DNA of 64,000 nt from Hysterangium stoloniferum (lineage: Eukaryota > Basidiomycota > Agaricomycetes > Hysterangiales > Hysterangiaceae): contig WHVD01000005.1 in the NCBI GenBank assembly GCA_015178975.1, forward strand, positions 62,001-126,000, given 5' to 3'. The notes beneath the pieces were generated by a model that saw only the letters and a list, made by a program, of their open reading frames with translations, had not been told where the DNA came from and did no database searches. The translations under genes were made by a program, and so were the position numbers. Shown in pieces: positions 45,580 to 54,794 of the stretch (position 1 is its first letter; the number at the start of each line of letters is the position of its first letter).

Positions 45580-46935
45580 TCAAATTTCTTCTCCTTTCTT
45601 TTTCCAGTATTCATCTATACACTCTGTGGTATCAAAACTCCTCACTCCTTGCCAAGTTACATCTTCATATCCCTTCCATTTTACAAGGTACTCTCTGAAC
45701 TTTCCTTTTCCTCTATGGTTTATTATTTCCTCAATTTCATATGCCTCATCTGTCTCATCCATATCTTCATCATCACCTAACTCCATACTCAGAAAACTTC
45801 TTTGAAGCTTGAGCATCTCCTGAGCATTACTTCTACTATCTGTCAATGATGGGAGATTCTCATATGTTTCAATATTTTCATCTTTCCAGTAGTCAAACTC
45901 TGAAGATAACCATGAAGAGTGATGAGGTTGAGGTTGAATACCACCTAAAACTACAAACTTCTTCACATTTAATAAGAGACATCCAAGCTTTAACTGGGTT
46001 GTGAATACCTCATCATCAGAAACTCTAACACCTCCTTCATTACTGAGCTTCTTAAATGTGGTAGCCAGCTCTCCAAAAGTAGCTTCAATCTTAGACCTGA
46101 AACTACCAAACATTTTGTTAAAGGTACTCTCTTCCTTTGACAATTCTATACCTTTTGATTTACGTATAGGTATACAGAAGTTAATCATATCTAATTCTGT
46201 ATTACTTGTTATCTTTGTAAGGTGTAAGGGATATCCCCCATCTAAAGCAATACAATCTAGTTTGTCTATATACTTTTCCAATTTCATCTTTACAAACATG
46301 ACTCCATCTGAATTATCTTTACAGGGTGCTGACTTTGATGTGAATAGAACCATGCCATTTATATCAATACAAACTTGTGTGCGAAGTCCAGATTTCTTGA
46401 GTTTATATGAATACATATCTTCACTCTTCTCACCAATAACACTTGCTCTAGTATCATGGCCATCTATCATTAATGTTACATGTCTAAACAATGGAGGATT
46501 TTTCTGTGCAGAATGAATGCGTATATCAATAGTTGAGAACATAGAAATGAGCATATTTGAGATCCTTTTATCAAGATCATTACCTTGTCTTTCATAGAAT
46601 TTTCTAAAAATATCATAATAACTACTTTTAGGTATAAAGACTGACATTTGATTTAAGGAATAACCTTGCAGTAGTTGATATAGTATTAAAAGTCCTTTCT
46701 CCATATTTCTATAGGGTCCAGGATAATCTTGGGTGGCAAAGACCACAACAAGGAAGAAAAAGACTGGAATAATACCAAGTCTCTGAAGAACAAGATCCTT
46801 AATGTGACTAATTTTATCAATAGGTTTGATATCAGACCTGTGATACTTGGATGGCTTGATCTGAGGCCATTCCTTATAAAGGAACTTCCATTGTTGGTCC
46901 ATTAACTTATTAAACTCCTCATTTAGAGGAGACAT
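45580..46935 (-). CDS. DDE transposase (PIF/Harbinger-IS5-like) with C-terminal chromodomain
   Basis: 451 codons, intact. The catalytic core matches the DDE_Tnp_4 pattern: IDGHD (Asp158), LDGGYP (Asp232) and RSKIEATFGEL (Glu284), with the R-x2-IE-x2-FG context of the Harbinger/IS5 group. Residues about 398-449 form a chromodomain: YEIEEIINHRGKGKFREYLV, then KWKGYEDVTWQ, with the expected aromatic and acidic residues. Chromodomains bind methylated histone tails and steer integration in some gypsy integrases; here the fusion is to a DNA transposase. A hydrophobic stretch (VFFFLVVVFA, near 58-67) is probably buried core. The start at 46935 follows a 194-bp divergent gap. The gene ends 14 bp from the left terminal repeat. 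It presumably catalyses insertion with the 3-bp duplication. Confidence 0.88.
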   Translation of the reverse strand: MSPLNEEFNKLMDQQWKFLYKEWPQIKPSKYHRSDIKPIDKISHIKDLVLQRLGIIPVFFFLVVVFATQDYPGPYRNMEKGLLILYQLLQGYSLNQMSVFIPKSSYYDIFRKFYERQGNDLDKRISNMLISMFSTIDIRIHSAQKNPPLFRHVTLMIDGHDTRASVIGEKSEDMYSYKLKKSGLRTQVCIDINGMVLFTSKSAPCKDNSDGVMFVKMKLEKYIDKLDCIALDGGYPLHLTKITSNTELDMINFCIPIRKSKGIELSKEESTFNKMFGSFRSKIEATFGELATTFKKLSNEGGVRVSDDEVFTTQLKLGCLLLNVKKFVVLGGIQPQPHHSSWLSSEFDYWKDENIETYENLPSLTDSRSNAQEMLKLQRSFLSMELGDDEDMDETDEAYEIEEIINHRGKGKFREYLVKWKGYEDVTWQGVRSFDTTECIDEYWKKKGEEI

Positions 46936-47129
46936 TGATATGATTAGTATACAATGCTATACTGATTTGGAAATATTCAATTTAATAGAGAATATTGAAA
47001 GTTTATATATTACATACTAAAATACCATTGAAGTTATTGTTATTCTACTATATGGGTATAATAATGAAAAATGAATTATTCTAACTTTATCTATCATCAG
47101 ATAGGATTCTACAATCTTTACAAGTTAAT
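46936..47129. promoter_or_regulatory. Divergent intergenic region, probable promoters
   Basis: This is the only gap where the transposase gene (leftward) and the small-protein genes (rightward) diverge. It is very AT-rich, and no specific motif can be named. The role is inferred from position only. Confidence 0.35.
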
Positions 47130-47609
47130 ATGTCTACTTCTTCAACATCACTCCTTATTAAACCTACTGCTTATAACTGCTTTGTTAGGGACAAAACAGT
47201 TATTATTACCAGAACTAGGGAGCCAAACCCCAATGTTCCAAAACAATTTCAAATTTCTATTACAGATCCTAAGAACAAAATATACTATATCAATTATGAT
47301 AGTTTGCAATTAAGTCCCCCATATAAATTTCAAGATAAGGTTGATTTTCCATTCTTATCTGAACAAATGGGGTATTACTATTTTATAGGCCTTGAACCAA
47401 TCCCTCTGAGATCATATGACAATAATATACAAATGTATAATGCTATATTTACTCATCCGAATACAGCAATTATAGATAAAATCATTTTTGAGGTGTTTGT
47501 ATCTTTCCAAAAAAAGTTAGATGAACATGAAGAAAGAGTTGAAGAAGTTCCAACATCTTCTGGTTGGTGGAAGGGATTACTTTCTTATTTCTTTGTTTGT
47601 TGTTTCTAA
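47130..47609 (+). CDS. Unrecognised 159-aa protein of the 7-kb element
   Basis: The frame is intact, starting MSTSSTSLLIKPTAYNC. The body is rich in Tyr, Asn and Pro, with motifs such as DKVDFPFLSEQMGYYYF. A charged segment (KKLDEHEERVEE) precedes a hydrophobic tail ending LLSYFFVCCF, which could anchor in a membrane. It is the first gene of a rightward cluster, 94 bp before the nuclease-like gene. I do not recognise a family. Confidence 0.6.
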   Translation: MSTSSTSLLIKPTAYNCFVRDKTVIITRTREPNPNVPKQFQISITDPKNKIYYINYDSLQLSPPYKFQDKVDFPFLSEQMGYYYFIGLEPIPLRSYDNNIQMYNAIFTHPNTAIIDKIIFEVFVSFQKKLDEHEERVEEVPTSSGWWKGLLSYFFVCCF

Positions 47610-47703
47610 ATGTATTGGTATTTGATTGTAAATTTTAAAAGTTACATTTAACTTAATAGAGGATATTGATTATTTCTGTATATTGATTAGATAAGTAAGT
47701 CTA

Positions 47704-48315
47704 ATGGAGCAAATATTAAAGATATCTGTGAATGCTGCTGAAAGTGCTTCTATAAATCCTGACAATTTAGAATGCTTTTGGTATGCACCATGGAATGTTA
47801 GACTATCATTGTTACAACCACCATTATTGGTTAATCCCCAACTATCCTTACAATATAGTATAACCAATAGGGATGATGTAGAGATACCTAAGATATTTAT
47901 ACCAGACTTTGTTGTTATCCATTATAAAAAGGAAGCACAAAGTCTATATGAATGTAAATATTTGATAGTGGAAAATAAGAGAGCAGCTGATACAGCTCAT
48001 CTAAAAAGTGATCTAGAAAAAGCAGATGCTCAACTTAAAGAATATATGCAGATAGTCTTTCTAGATGAGGACTATCATGGGATATTTGGAATAGTCTCTG
48101 TAGGAAGATTTTGGAAATGGTACAGATTTATTAGGAAAGATACTTCTAAGAGTCACAAGCCTAAAACTTCATGGGGGAATAAGAGTTATATCCCTAGTGA
48201 TGAAGAAGAGGAAGAAGTATTTGAAATAGAATATAAATCTAAAATACTTGATATTATGGATAATAATTCATTTGATCAACTTAAATCTAAAATTAGAAAT
48301 ACCTTCCCAAACTGA
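47704..48315 (+). CDS. Probable PD-(D/E)XK nuclease-like protein
   Basis: 203 codons, intact. Residues 66-72 read IPDFVVI and residues 87-92 read LIVENK, which together fit the PD...(D/E)xK active site (Asp68, Glu90, Lys92) with hydrophobic beta-strands around them. A helix with Gln-rich spacing (AQLKEYMQIVF, 109-119) follows, as in many nucleases of this fold. An acidic segment (SDEEEEEVFEIE) lies near the C-terminus. Such enzymes cut DNA or process ends; a role in excision or repair of element ends would be inference. It lies 35 bp before the next gene. Assignment rests on motifs only. Confidence 0.6.
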   Translation: MEQILKISVNAAESASINPDNLECFWYAPWNVRLSLLQPPLLVNPQLSLQYSITNRDDVEIPKIFIPDFVVIHYKKEAQSLYECKYLIVENKRAADTAHLKSDLEKADAQLKEYMQIVFLDEDYHGIFGIVSVGRFWKWYRFIRKDTSKSHKPKTSWGNKSYIPSDEEEEEVFEIEYKSKILDIMDNNSFDQLKSKIRNTFPN

Positions 48316-48350
48316 AAATTTAAAAGTTCACCAATATAAATATTGATCAG

Positions 48351-48686
48351 ATGAACTTTCCCAAAGTACTTGGATATAAGGTTTCTAGTGATAAGCTGTT
48401 AGAACAGTGTCATAGACACCATATAAATACAGAACATGGTTATTTGGGAGATATTAAGAGGTTAATAAGAAGAAGTGGATGTCCAATAACATTCAATACT
48501 CAAAAACATGAAGACTGTCCTAAAGGTGAAGGTGGAATGTTTATTATGTGTATCTATGAACTTTCTTATCCTAAAGAGGAAGTAGATATTCAAGAGATCT
48601 TATCAAAATTTCCACCTATATTTGAAGAGATAAAAAGTGATCTTGGAATAGTTGGGGATCCACAATTCTATTTAATAGAACCCTAA
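48351..48686 (+). CDS. Unrecognised 111-aa protein of the 7-kb element
   Basis: The frame is intact, starting MNFPKVLGYKVSSDKLLEQC. It has a Cys/His-containing middle part (HEDCPKGEGGMFIMC) but no clear zinc-binding spacing. It ends just before the left arm of the central palindrome, so the palindrome may overlap its transcript end. Family not recognised. Confidence 0.55.
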   Translation: MNFPKVLGYKVSSDKLLEQCHRHHINTEHGYLGDIKRLIRRSGCPITFNTQKHEDCPKGEGGMFIMCIYELSYPKEEVDIQEILSKFPPIFEEIKSDLGIVGDPQFYLIEP

Positions 48687-48690
48687 CTAT

Positions 48691-49284
48691 TCCCCATAAA
48701 TCCTATTTTTAAAAGAAATTTCAACCAACCTATTTCCCCACAACCCCTCTTTTTAAAAGTAATCCAAAAATCCTTTAAAATCCAATGATAAAATTAAAAA
48801 TCTGATGTGGTGATGTAGTGGTGACATAGGCTTAGGGGTCTACCTTAGACCCTATTCCACATGGATATTTTCTATTGGTATTTTAGGGGGTTTTGAGTAT
48901 CTTTTTCATGGAAATATTCAATGGTGATGTAGCTCATCCATTCTTTTAAGTTACTCTATCTCCTATTTCTTCCTACCCAAAAAAGGAAGAAAGAATAGAG
49001 TTGAAAAAAGAAATAATAGAGTTGAAGGAGCATTAGAGCTACATCACCATTGAATATTTCCATGAAAAAGATACTCAAAACCCCCTAAAATACCAATAGA
49101 AAATATCCATGTGGAATAGGGTCTAAGGTAGACCCCTAAGCCTATGTCACCACTACATCACCACATCAGATTTTTAATTTTATCATTGGATTTTAAAGGA
49201 TTTTTGGATTACTTTTAAAAAGAGGGGTTGTGGGGAAATAGGTTGGTTGAAATTTCTTTTAAAAATAGGATTTATGGGGAAATA
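48691..49284. repeat. Central palindrome of the 7-kb element, ~245-bp arms
   Basis: The left arm (48691-48935, starting TCCCCATAAATCC) and right arm (49036-49284, ending GGATTTATGGGGAAA) are near-perfect reverse complements around a 100-bp spacer. It separates the convergent genes ending at 48686 and 49298. It could be a bidirectional terminator, a replication structure for the Rep-like protein, or a fold-back element inserted later. No flanking target duplication is evident. Confidence 0.9.
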
Positions 49285-49297
49285 CTGTAGTAATATT

Positions 49298-49609
49298 TTA
49301 GGGATTTTCAGTTATTCTTATATATTCAACTAATTTCTCCACTACCTCATTATCTATATTTACCTTGGAAAATAATTTATGTTCTAGATCTTTTCCAATA
49401 TTAAGAAGGAAGAATATAACATCACTACCACAAGATTTCTCATCAAGTTTTGAAGAACCTTTCTCGACAAGTTTGATATTAAGTTCTACAACTGCTATAA
49501 GAATCTTTTTCATTTTGAGATCTAGTGACAATGATAAGACTACTATCTCACATATATTATTTATATGTTGTTCATTGAGGTTAGTGATATTGGTCTCAAG
49601 GAGATCCAT
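49298..49609 (-). CDS. Unrecognised 103-aa protein of the 7-kb element
   Basis: An intact leftward frame, starting MDLLETNITNLNEQHINNIC. It looks mostly helical (SLDLKMKKILIAVVELNIKL). It lies 31 bp downstream of the 512-aa gene on the same strand, suggesting co-transcription, and ends at the palindrome. No family is recognised. Confidence 0.55.
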   Translation of the reverse strand: MDLLETNITNLNEQHINNICEIVVLSLSLDLKMKKILIAVVELNIKLVEKGSSKLDEKSCGSDVIFFLLNIGKDLEHKLFSKVNIDNEVVEKLVEYIRITENP

Positions 49610-49640
49610 TCTGCCACAGAAGCAACAGATTGAACTTTTT

Positions 49641-51179
49641 TCATTTTATAAGTATATCTTTCTGTCCTCCATGTCTCATTATTATCTTACCAGTTTCAAT
49701 ATAGGTCTTGTCTTTCATATCTTTTACAACATTTTGTAAGGATTCTCCACACCTTACCTTCAGTACTTCTGAATTTTTGTCTAAGACTTCTATAACAGTA
49801 CAATTCTTTCCCCTATATGAAAGTTGACCTTTTGATATGACTTGATATTTTGAATTTTCTTTAAGAATTGAATATCCTACCTTGTACATAGATATTCTCA
49901 AATCACTCACTTCTTCTAAATTCTTACTAACTTTATGAATTGGGACAAGGGGAGGTGACTTTTTAGTTATACGAGTATCAATCCAACCAAGCTTTACTCC
50001 TTTGTATTCCACAAGTCCTATGTCACTTGCTGAAAATGAACTCTCAACCCTAGGATAGAGTCCTCCTCTGGGACCAGGTATAAGTGTAATACCCTTTTGT
50101 GACCTTTTGTATTCATCTACTATGGTTATCCCATCATCAAATCTAACAAATTTGGTAGTATTTCCATTAAAACTATAGTTAGAAATTAATTGAATTATAT
50201 CTTCCTTATTTACATTTTTTTGAAAGCCTCCTTGGATCTTTCCTGTTAAAGAATTCCACCAATGACAATATGTGAAAAACTTTCTATCTTCTAAGTAAAC
50301 CATTATTATTGATTTGGAATAAATGTTATCCACAAGTGCTCTCCATTGCTCTTCAAAAGAACTTCTATAGAATCTACATCCATTAAAATTGTTTCTAACA
50401 CTGATGAAGTTGTTTATATACCATGATTTTGAGAATACTTTGTTACCATAAAACTTAACTTCAATCCTTGTCATTCCCACATACTTTAATCTTTCTAGTG
50501 ATTGTGACATTGACTCAGTAGGATCAACATATAAATTGTGGATTCTAGATCCTAGAGTAGTCATTACATCACAGCTTTCTAGCATTTGTACAAATTTGTT
50601 ATATACTTTGATCTTATATGAGTGATCTTCATTGTAAAATGATATACAATTATCTCCAACCTTTTTTCTATCATCTATAATATCTTCTTTTCTTATTCCA
50701 AGATTTAATATATGCTTAAGAACATCTTTTCTAGTAGTAACATAGGAGATATCTTGGGAGATATCTATATCATGTAATATAATTTCATCGCAAATGGTTT
50801 CTCTTAGGAATTTTATTATGTTTTTAATGGGTACCTCAGATAATGAAATTTTATAAGAAAAGTAAGGAGTATTTGTGGGTGCAATATCATTATTCTTGAG
50901 AGTATCTGAGTGTAATAACTTTATCTTAAAGGAAAGTGAGAAATATACTTTGCATTTTCCATATATGACATCTCTAAAGTCTCCACCAATAGACCAAAGA
51001 ATTACATTGTCACAGAAAATATATGAAGTATTAGAGGACTCAAAAGACAGTCTAATGGCTTCTAAAGGATTGTGGTATTTAGTATCCAGAACATCAGGTA
51101 TACTGAACTCTTTTATAATATCAATACATTCTTTGAGTGCCTCATTTGCCATGGGAGACTGTAACAGTTGTACACTCAT
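49641..51179 (-). CDS. 512-aa protein with Rep-like (replication initiator) motifs
   Basis: This is the largest and apparently intact gene of the element. It starts at 51179, close to the right terminal repeat. Motifs in order: HDIDISQD (136-143), VGDNC (174-178), KVYNKFVQMLES (191-202) and MTRIEVKFYG (236-245). That order (acidic D-x-D strand, then RVYxK-like, then R-x-E-x-K strand) resembles replication initiators of the Rep_trans type, which nick DNA through a tyrosine. No HUH (His-x-His) motif is seen, so it is not a Helitron-type Rep. Similar proteins may exist in other eukaryotic genomes, but I cannot name a family with certainty. The C-terminal third (FVRFDDGITIVDEYKR onward) is unassigned. 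A replication role for the element is inference. Confidence 0.55.
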   Translation of the reverse strand: MSVQLLQSPMANEALKECIDIIKEFSIPDVLDTKYHNPLEAIRLSFESSNTSYIFCDNVILWSIGGDFRDVIYGKCKVYFSLSFKIKLLHSDTLKNNDIAPTNTPYFSYKISLSEVPIKNIIKFLRETICDEIILHDIDISQDISYVTTRKDVLKHILNLGIRKEDIIDDRKKVGDNCISFYNEDHSYKIKVYNKFVQMLESCDVMTTLGSRIHNLYVDPTESMSQSLERLKYVGMTRIEVKFYGNKVFSKSWYINNFISVRNNFNGCRFYRSSFEEQWRALVDNIYSKSIIMVYLEDRKFFTYCHWWNSLTGKIQGGFQKNVNKEDIIQLISNYSFNGNTTKFVRFDDGITIVDEYKRSQKGITLIPGPRGGLYPRVESSFSASDIGLVEYKGVKLGWIDTRITKKSPPLVPIHKVSKNLEEVSDLRISMYKVGYSILKENSKYQVISKGQLSYRGKNCTVIEVLDKNSEVLKVRCGESLQNVVKDMKDKTYIETGKIIMRHGGQKDILIK

Positions 51180-51217
51180 TACATTTTTTTCAATTTGAAA
51201 ATCAAGACCTTCATATA

Positions 51218-51892
51218 GGAGGGTGTTTATAATTACTATAATCTCAAATATTTACTAATAAAAGTCTTATTTTTACAAAACTCCATCTTTAAATAGTGAT
51301 ATCTATTCTGAAACAATTATATCATCAAAAAACAACCATCAGAAATAGTTCTCCATATTACATCTTATACAACCCATAGTTATTTAACAAATTCTATTGT
51401 ATATAATTTCCTTCCTTTTACAGATGTCTACTAATACTTTTATTAGTACTTTGTCTTTTAAAAGCTGTAATGTAGTTATTTCCTAGTAAAATATATGAGA
51501 TGTCATTGGAAATTTTTCATCCTATGGCCTTCTTTATTAAGTGAAATTACCTATATATTCTGGGTATGTTGAATCAAGTAGAAATCTGTTCAGATTGACA
51601 GATCCATTCCGAAGTAATACATATGTATTTAGAGGTGCCAATAATATACATATGCATGAAATAGACTATCTAAAGGTATCTATTTTTTAAAAGTATTAGT
51701 GTTTCAAACTACTAATTTTTTTTATTGTCTACTTGTGTCCGGAAAGATTCTTGGGTTTGTAATGTATGAGAGAGTTTAAAACTTTCAAAAAGTTTTAAAA
51801 ACCAAATTATGTTTGAATCACATCCCAGATGTTTAAATGACCTTTAGAGTATATTAGAATTTGGTATACTTAATAGTTTTCAGATATCCTCC
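51218..51892 (+). repeat. Right 675-bp direct terminal repeat
   Basis: Same orientation as the left repeat and, by eye, identical. It is followed by ATT (51893-51895) and the resumption of gypsy pol as MDIEKLHQDIL. Confidence 0.93.
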
Positions 51893-53290
51893 ATTATGGA
51901 TATTGAGAAGTTACATCAAGATATTCTATCAGCAATTCCACTAGACCCAATAACTAAAGCTCACCTTGACAATCCTGTGGACCCCGATCAACCTCGGTGG
52001 TCTTTTGATCAGCATGGTTTCATTAGACTTGATGATCACATCTATGTACCGGACTCTGATGGCCTCTGCCTCAGGATCCTTCAATACAAACATGATCATC
52101 CACTCTCAGGACATTTCGGGTACAACAAAACTCTATCACTAATAAGAAGAGAATACACTTGGCCCAGACTCCATGGATTCATTAAGCACTACTGTAAATC
52201 TTGTACTACTTGTCCCTGCTCAAAATCTCAGCGACACAAGCCATACGGCCTTTTGAAACAACTCCCGGTACTGGAACACCTGTGGAATTCTATCTCTATG
52301 GATTTCATTGAACACTTACCGGATTCCTAAGGCATTTCCGCTATTCTAGTCATTGTTGACAGATTCTCAAACAAAGGCATATTCATCCCTACATATGACA
52401 CAATTATGTCCGTGCAGTTAGCAGAACTTTTTATCATCTACATATTTTCCAAGCACGGAGTTCCATCCCATGTGACTTCCGATCGAGGATCAGAGTTCAT
52501 CTCTCACTTCTTTAGATCCCTTGGGAAATCCTTGGACATGACATGGCATTTCATGTCCGGACATCACCCGGAAGGTGACAGACAAACCAAACACGTCAAT
52601 CAGACATTGGAACAATATCTCCATGTATATTGCAATTACCAACAGGACAATTGGAAATCCTTGTTACCACTTGCAGAGTTTGCTTACAACAATGCACCTT
52701 CGGCCACTACTGGTGTTTCCCCATTCTTTGCAAATAAAGGATATAATCCAAATATTACAGTACATCCACAATGAAATCTCACCTCTGCTCATGCTCAAGA
52801 GTTCACCACGGACCTCCACAAGCTCCACGAGGAATTCCAGACTGCAATAATGTCCACCCAAGAGCAATACCAACATTCAGTGGACAAACGCTGGATCCTG
52901 CCACCAAACTTCAAAATTGGTGATTGTGTTTTTGTCAAAGCTCAATTCTTCCAGACAACCCATCCATCAAAAAGCTTGCTGAAAAATATTTAGGTCTGTT
53001 TGAAATTATCGCACAAGTAGGTTCAGTCTCTTGGACTACGGCTTCCAGATAGCATGCGTGTGGTACACCCGGTATTTCATGTTTCTATGCTAGAACCTTG
53101 TACTGCTAACACTATCCCGGATTGCGTGCAATCTCTGCCTCCTCCAGTCATTATTCACAGAGAATCTGAGTTTGAAATCTCACAAATTTTAGATTCGAAA
53201 TTGAAAAGCGTTGGCGCACTTGTAAACTGCTTTACTTGGTCAAGTGTATACTATAAGGGCTAGAGATACCTTATTAGTATGTAATCCATG
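51893..53290 (+). pseudogene. Gypsy pol: integrase and degenerate chromodomain
   Basis: After the 7-kb insertion the frame continues with the H2C2-type zinc-binding region (YKHDHPLSGHFG, KHYCKSCTTC) and the integrase core. Catalytic positions fall in SISMDFIEHLPDS (Asp) and HVTSDRGSEFIS (Asp). The Glu region reads HHPEGDRQTKHVNQ, where NGQTE is usual, so the Glu appears changed. Stops lie at 52328 and 52772, with further shifts after. The C-terminal region has MRVVHPVFHVSMLEP and a broken chromodomain start EFEISQILDSKLK (about 53170-53210), with the rest out of frame. Confidence 0.83.
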
Positions 53291-53319
53291 ACTCTGCTGG
53301 TTTCCATGGCAAATCTTAT

Positions 53320-53994
53320 GGAGGATATCTGAAAACTATTAAGTATACCAAATTCTAATATACTCTAAAGGTCATTTAAACATCTGGGATGTGATTCAAA
53401 CATAATTTGGTTTTTAAAACTTTCAAAAAGTTTTAAACTCTCTCATACATTACAAACTAAAGAATCTTTCTGGACACGAGTAGACAATAAAAAAAATTAG
53501 TAGTTTGAAACACTAATACTTTTAAAAAGTAGATACCTTTAGATAGTCCATTCCATGCATATGTATATCATTGGCACCTCTAAATACATATGTATTACTT
53601 CGGAATGGATCTGTCAATCTGAACAGATTTCTACTTGATTTAACATACCCAGAATATATAGGTAATTTCACTTAATAAAGAAGGCCATAGGATAAAAAAT
53701 TTCCAATGACATCTCATATATTTTACTAGGAAATAACTACATTACAGCTTTTAAAAGACAAAGTACTAATAAAAGTATTAGTAGACATCTGTAAAAGGAA
53801 GGAAATTATATACAATAGAATTTGTTAAATAACTATGGGTTGTATAAGATGTAATATGGAGAACTATTTCTGATGGTTGTTTTTTGATGATATAATTGTT
53901 TCAGAATAGATATCACTATTTAAAGATGGAGTTTTGTAAAAATAAGACTTTTATTAGTAAATATTTGAGATTATAGTAATTATAAACACCCTCC
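53320..53994 (-). mobile_element. Solo 675-bp GGAGG repeat, inverted
   Basis: The exact inverted counterpart, with few differences, of the terminal repeats of the 7-kb element; same length (675 bp). It is flanked by TAT (53317-53319 and 53995-53997). It lies in the 3' region of the gypsy element, only 1.4 kb from the right repeat of the 7-kb element. Its own duplication shows it is a separate event. Confidence 0.9.
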
Positions 53995-54044
53995 TATGTT
54001 ATCAGAACAATGACATCTTAAACTCTTGAGCTAAAGTTAAAGGA

Positions 54045-54452
54045 TGTCACAAATCGAATATTCTACAAATCGAATTCGGAAGCCTCGTTCGATGAAGTAT
54101 ATATTCGTCCTGTCGATGAAGTAAGAGGCTATTACCAGTCGCGAGTACTCACGGAAGTATTTGTCGAAGAGTTACGACAAGATAGATTACTAATATCACT
54201 AATATACAGATATTTCGACTGACTTCCCTCGCTCCTTTCGTTGCCCTTTTTATGCTTTTCTTCATATCATTATGACTATGTTATGAACTAATAATGAAAT
54301 CATACATGATGTCGAAATGAGACATGTCGAAAGAGATTCAATGGTGTCGAATAATGTTCAGTTGTGTCGAGTCGAATTCAATAGGTCGAAAAGTTGTCGA
54401 AGATTACCTTTGAATGTTTGTGACAATATTGTGACATGTAATGGTTGTGACA
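54045..54452 (+). mobile_element. LTR-D copy in gypsy 3' region
   Basis: It starts TGTCACAAATCG and ends GGTTGTGACA, matching the LTR-D at 1912-2340. The flanks (AAGGA and CAGGT) do not form a clear duplication, perhaps through decay. Confidence 0.75.
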
Positions 54453-54794
54453 CAGGTTATGAGGGCACCGGTGAAGAAACTTCATGGATTTTGGCCACGG
54501 AACTTGGTAATGCCATGGAAATTGTTACTGACTTTCATACAGCTTACCCACTCAAACCTGGACCACGATCATCTCTCTGACCGCACTCCGCAGACCCCAC
54601 GTTACGTTTGGACTCATTTTCATTATTCCCTGTCACCCTATGTCTCTCTTTGCTTTTACAGATTCTGACATGTTCTTCAAGTCCTTAAGCAGTTTTCCCA
54701 CGGACCTTGACTTTTATGTTTTTCAGGCTTTACTTTTATATTCAAAAGATTATTAAACTCTTATTATTCTATTCATCTACATTGATGGGGCTAT

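Larger units (their letters stand above)
44892..51892. mobile_element. Novel 7-kb element: direct terminal repeats, DDE-chromodomain transposase
   Basis: The unit is 7,001 bp. It is flanked by ATT on both sides (44889-44891 and 51893-51895); removing it with one ATT rejoins gypsy pol in frame. Both ends are 675-bp direct repeats starting GGAGGGTGTTT and ending CAGATATCCTCC. The inner flanks (TAC after the left repeat, ATA before the right) do not match ATT, so the repeats are not two separate insertions. The core holds a DDE transposase-chromodomain gene, three rightward small genes, a central palindrome and two leftward genes including a 512-aa Rep-like protein, with small gaps (31-194 bp) and no obvious introns. 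No reverse transcriptase is seen. Open frames and identical-looking repeats suggest a recent insertion. The class is unknown to me. Confidence 0.85.

Noticed and set aside
46001-46516. Plus-strand 171-codon frame opposite the transposase
   Set aside because: It is the antisense shadow of the conserved DDE core, which has clear motifs on the minus strand.
49365-49739. Plus-strand 124-codon frame
   Set aside because: It is antisense to the two leftward genes and spans the gap between them. No domain is seen.
44892-51892. Composite transposon made of two independent 675-bp elements
   Set aside because: Inner flanks (TAC and ATA) do not duplicate the outer ATT, and the two repeats appear identical. 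A single insertion of the whole unit fits better, though more copies are needed.
44892-51892. Conventional LTR retrotransposon
   Set aside because: No reverse transcriptase, RNase H or gag is seen in the core; the recombinase is of the DNA-transposon DDE type; the target duplication is 3 bp, where gypsy and copia elements here give 5 bp.
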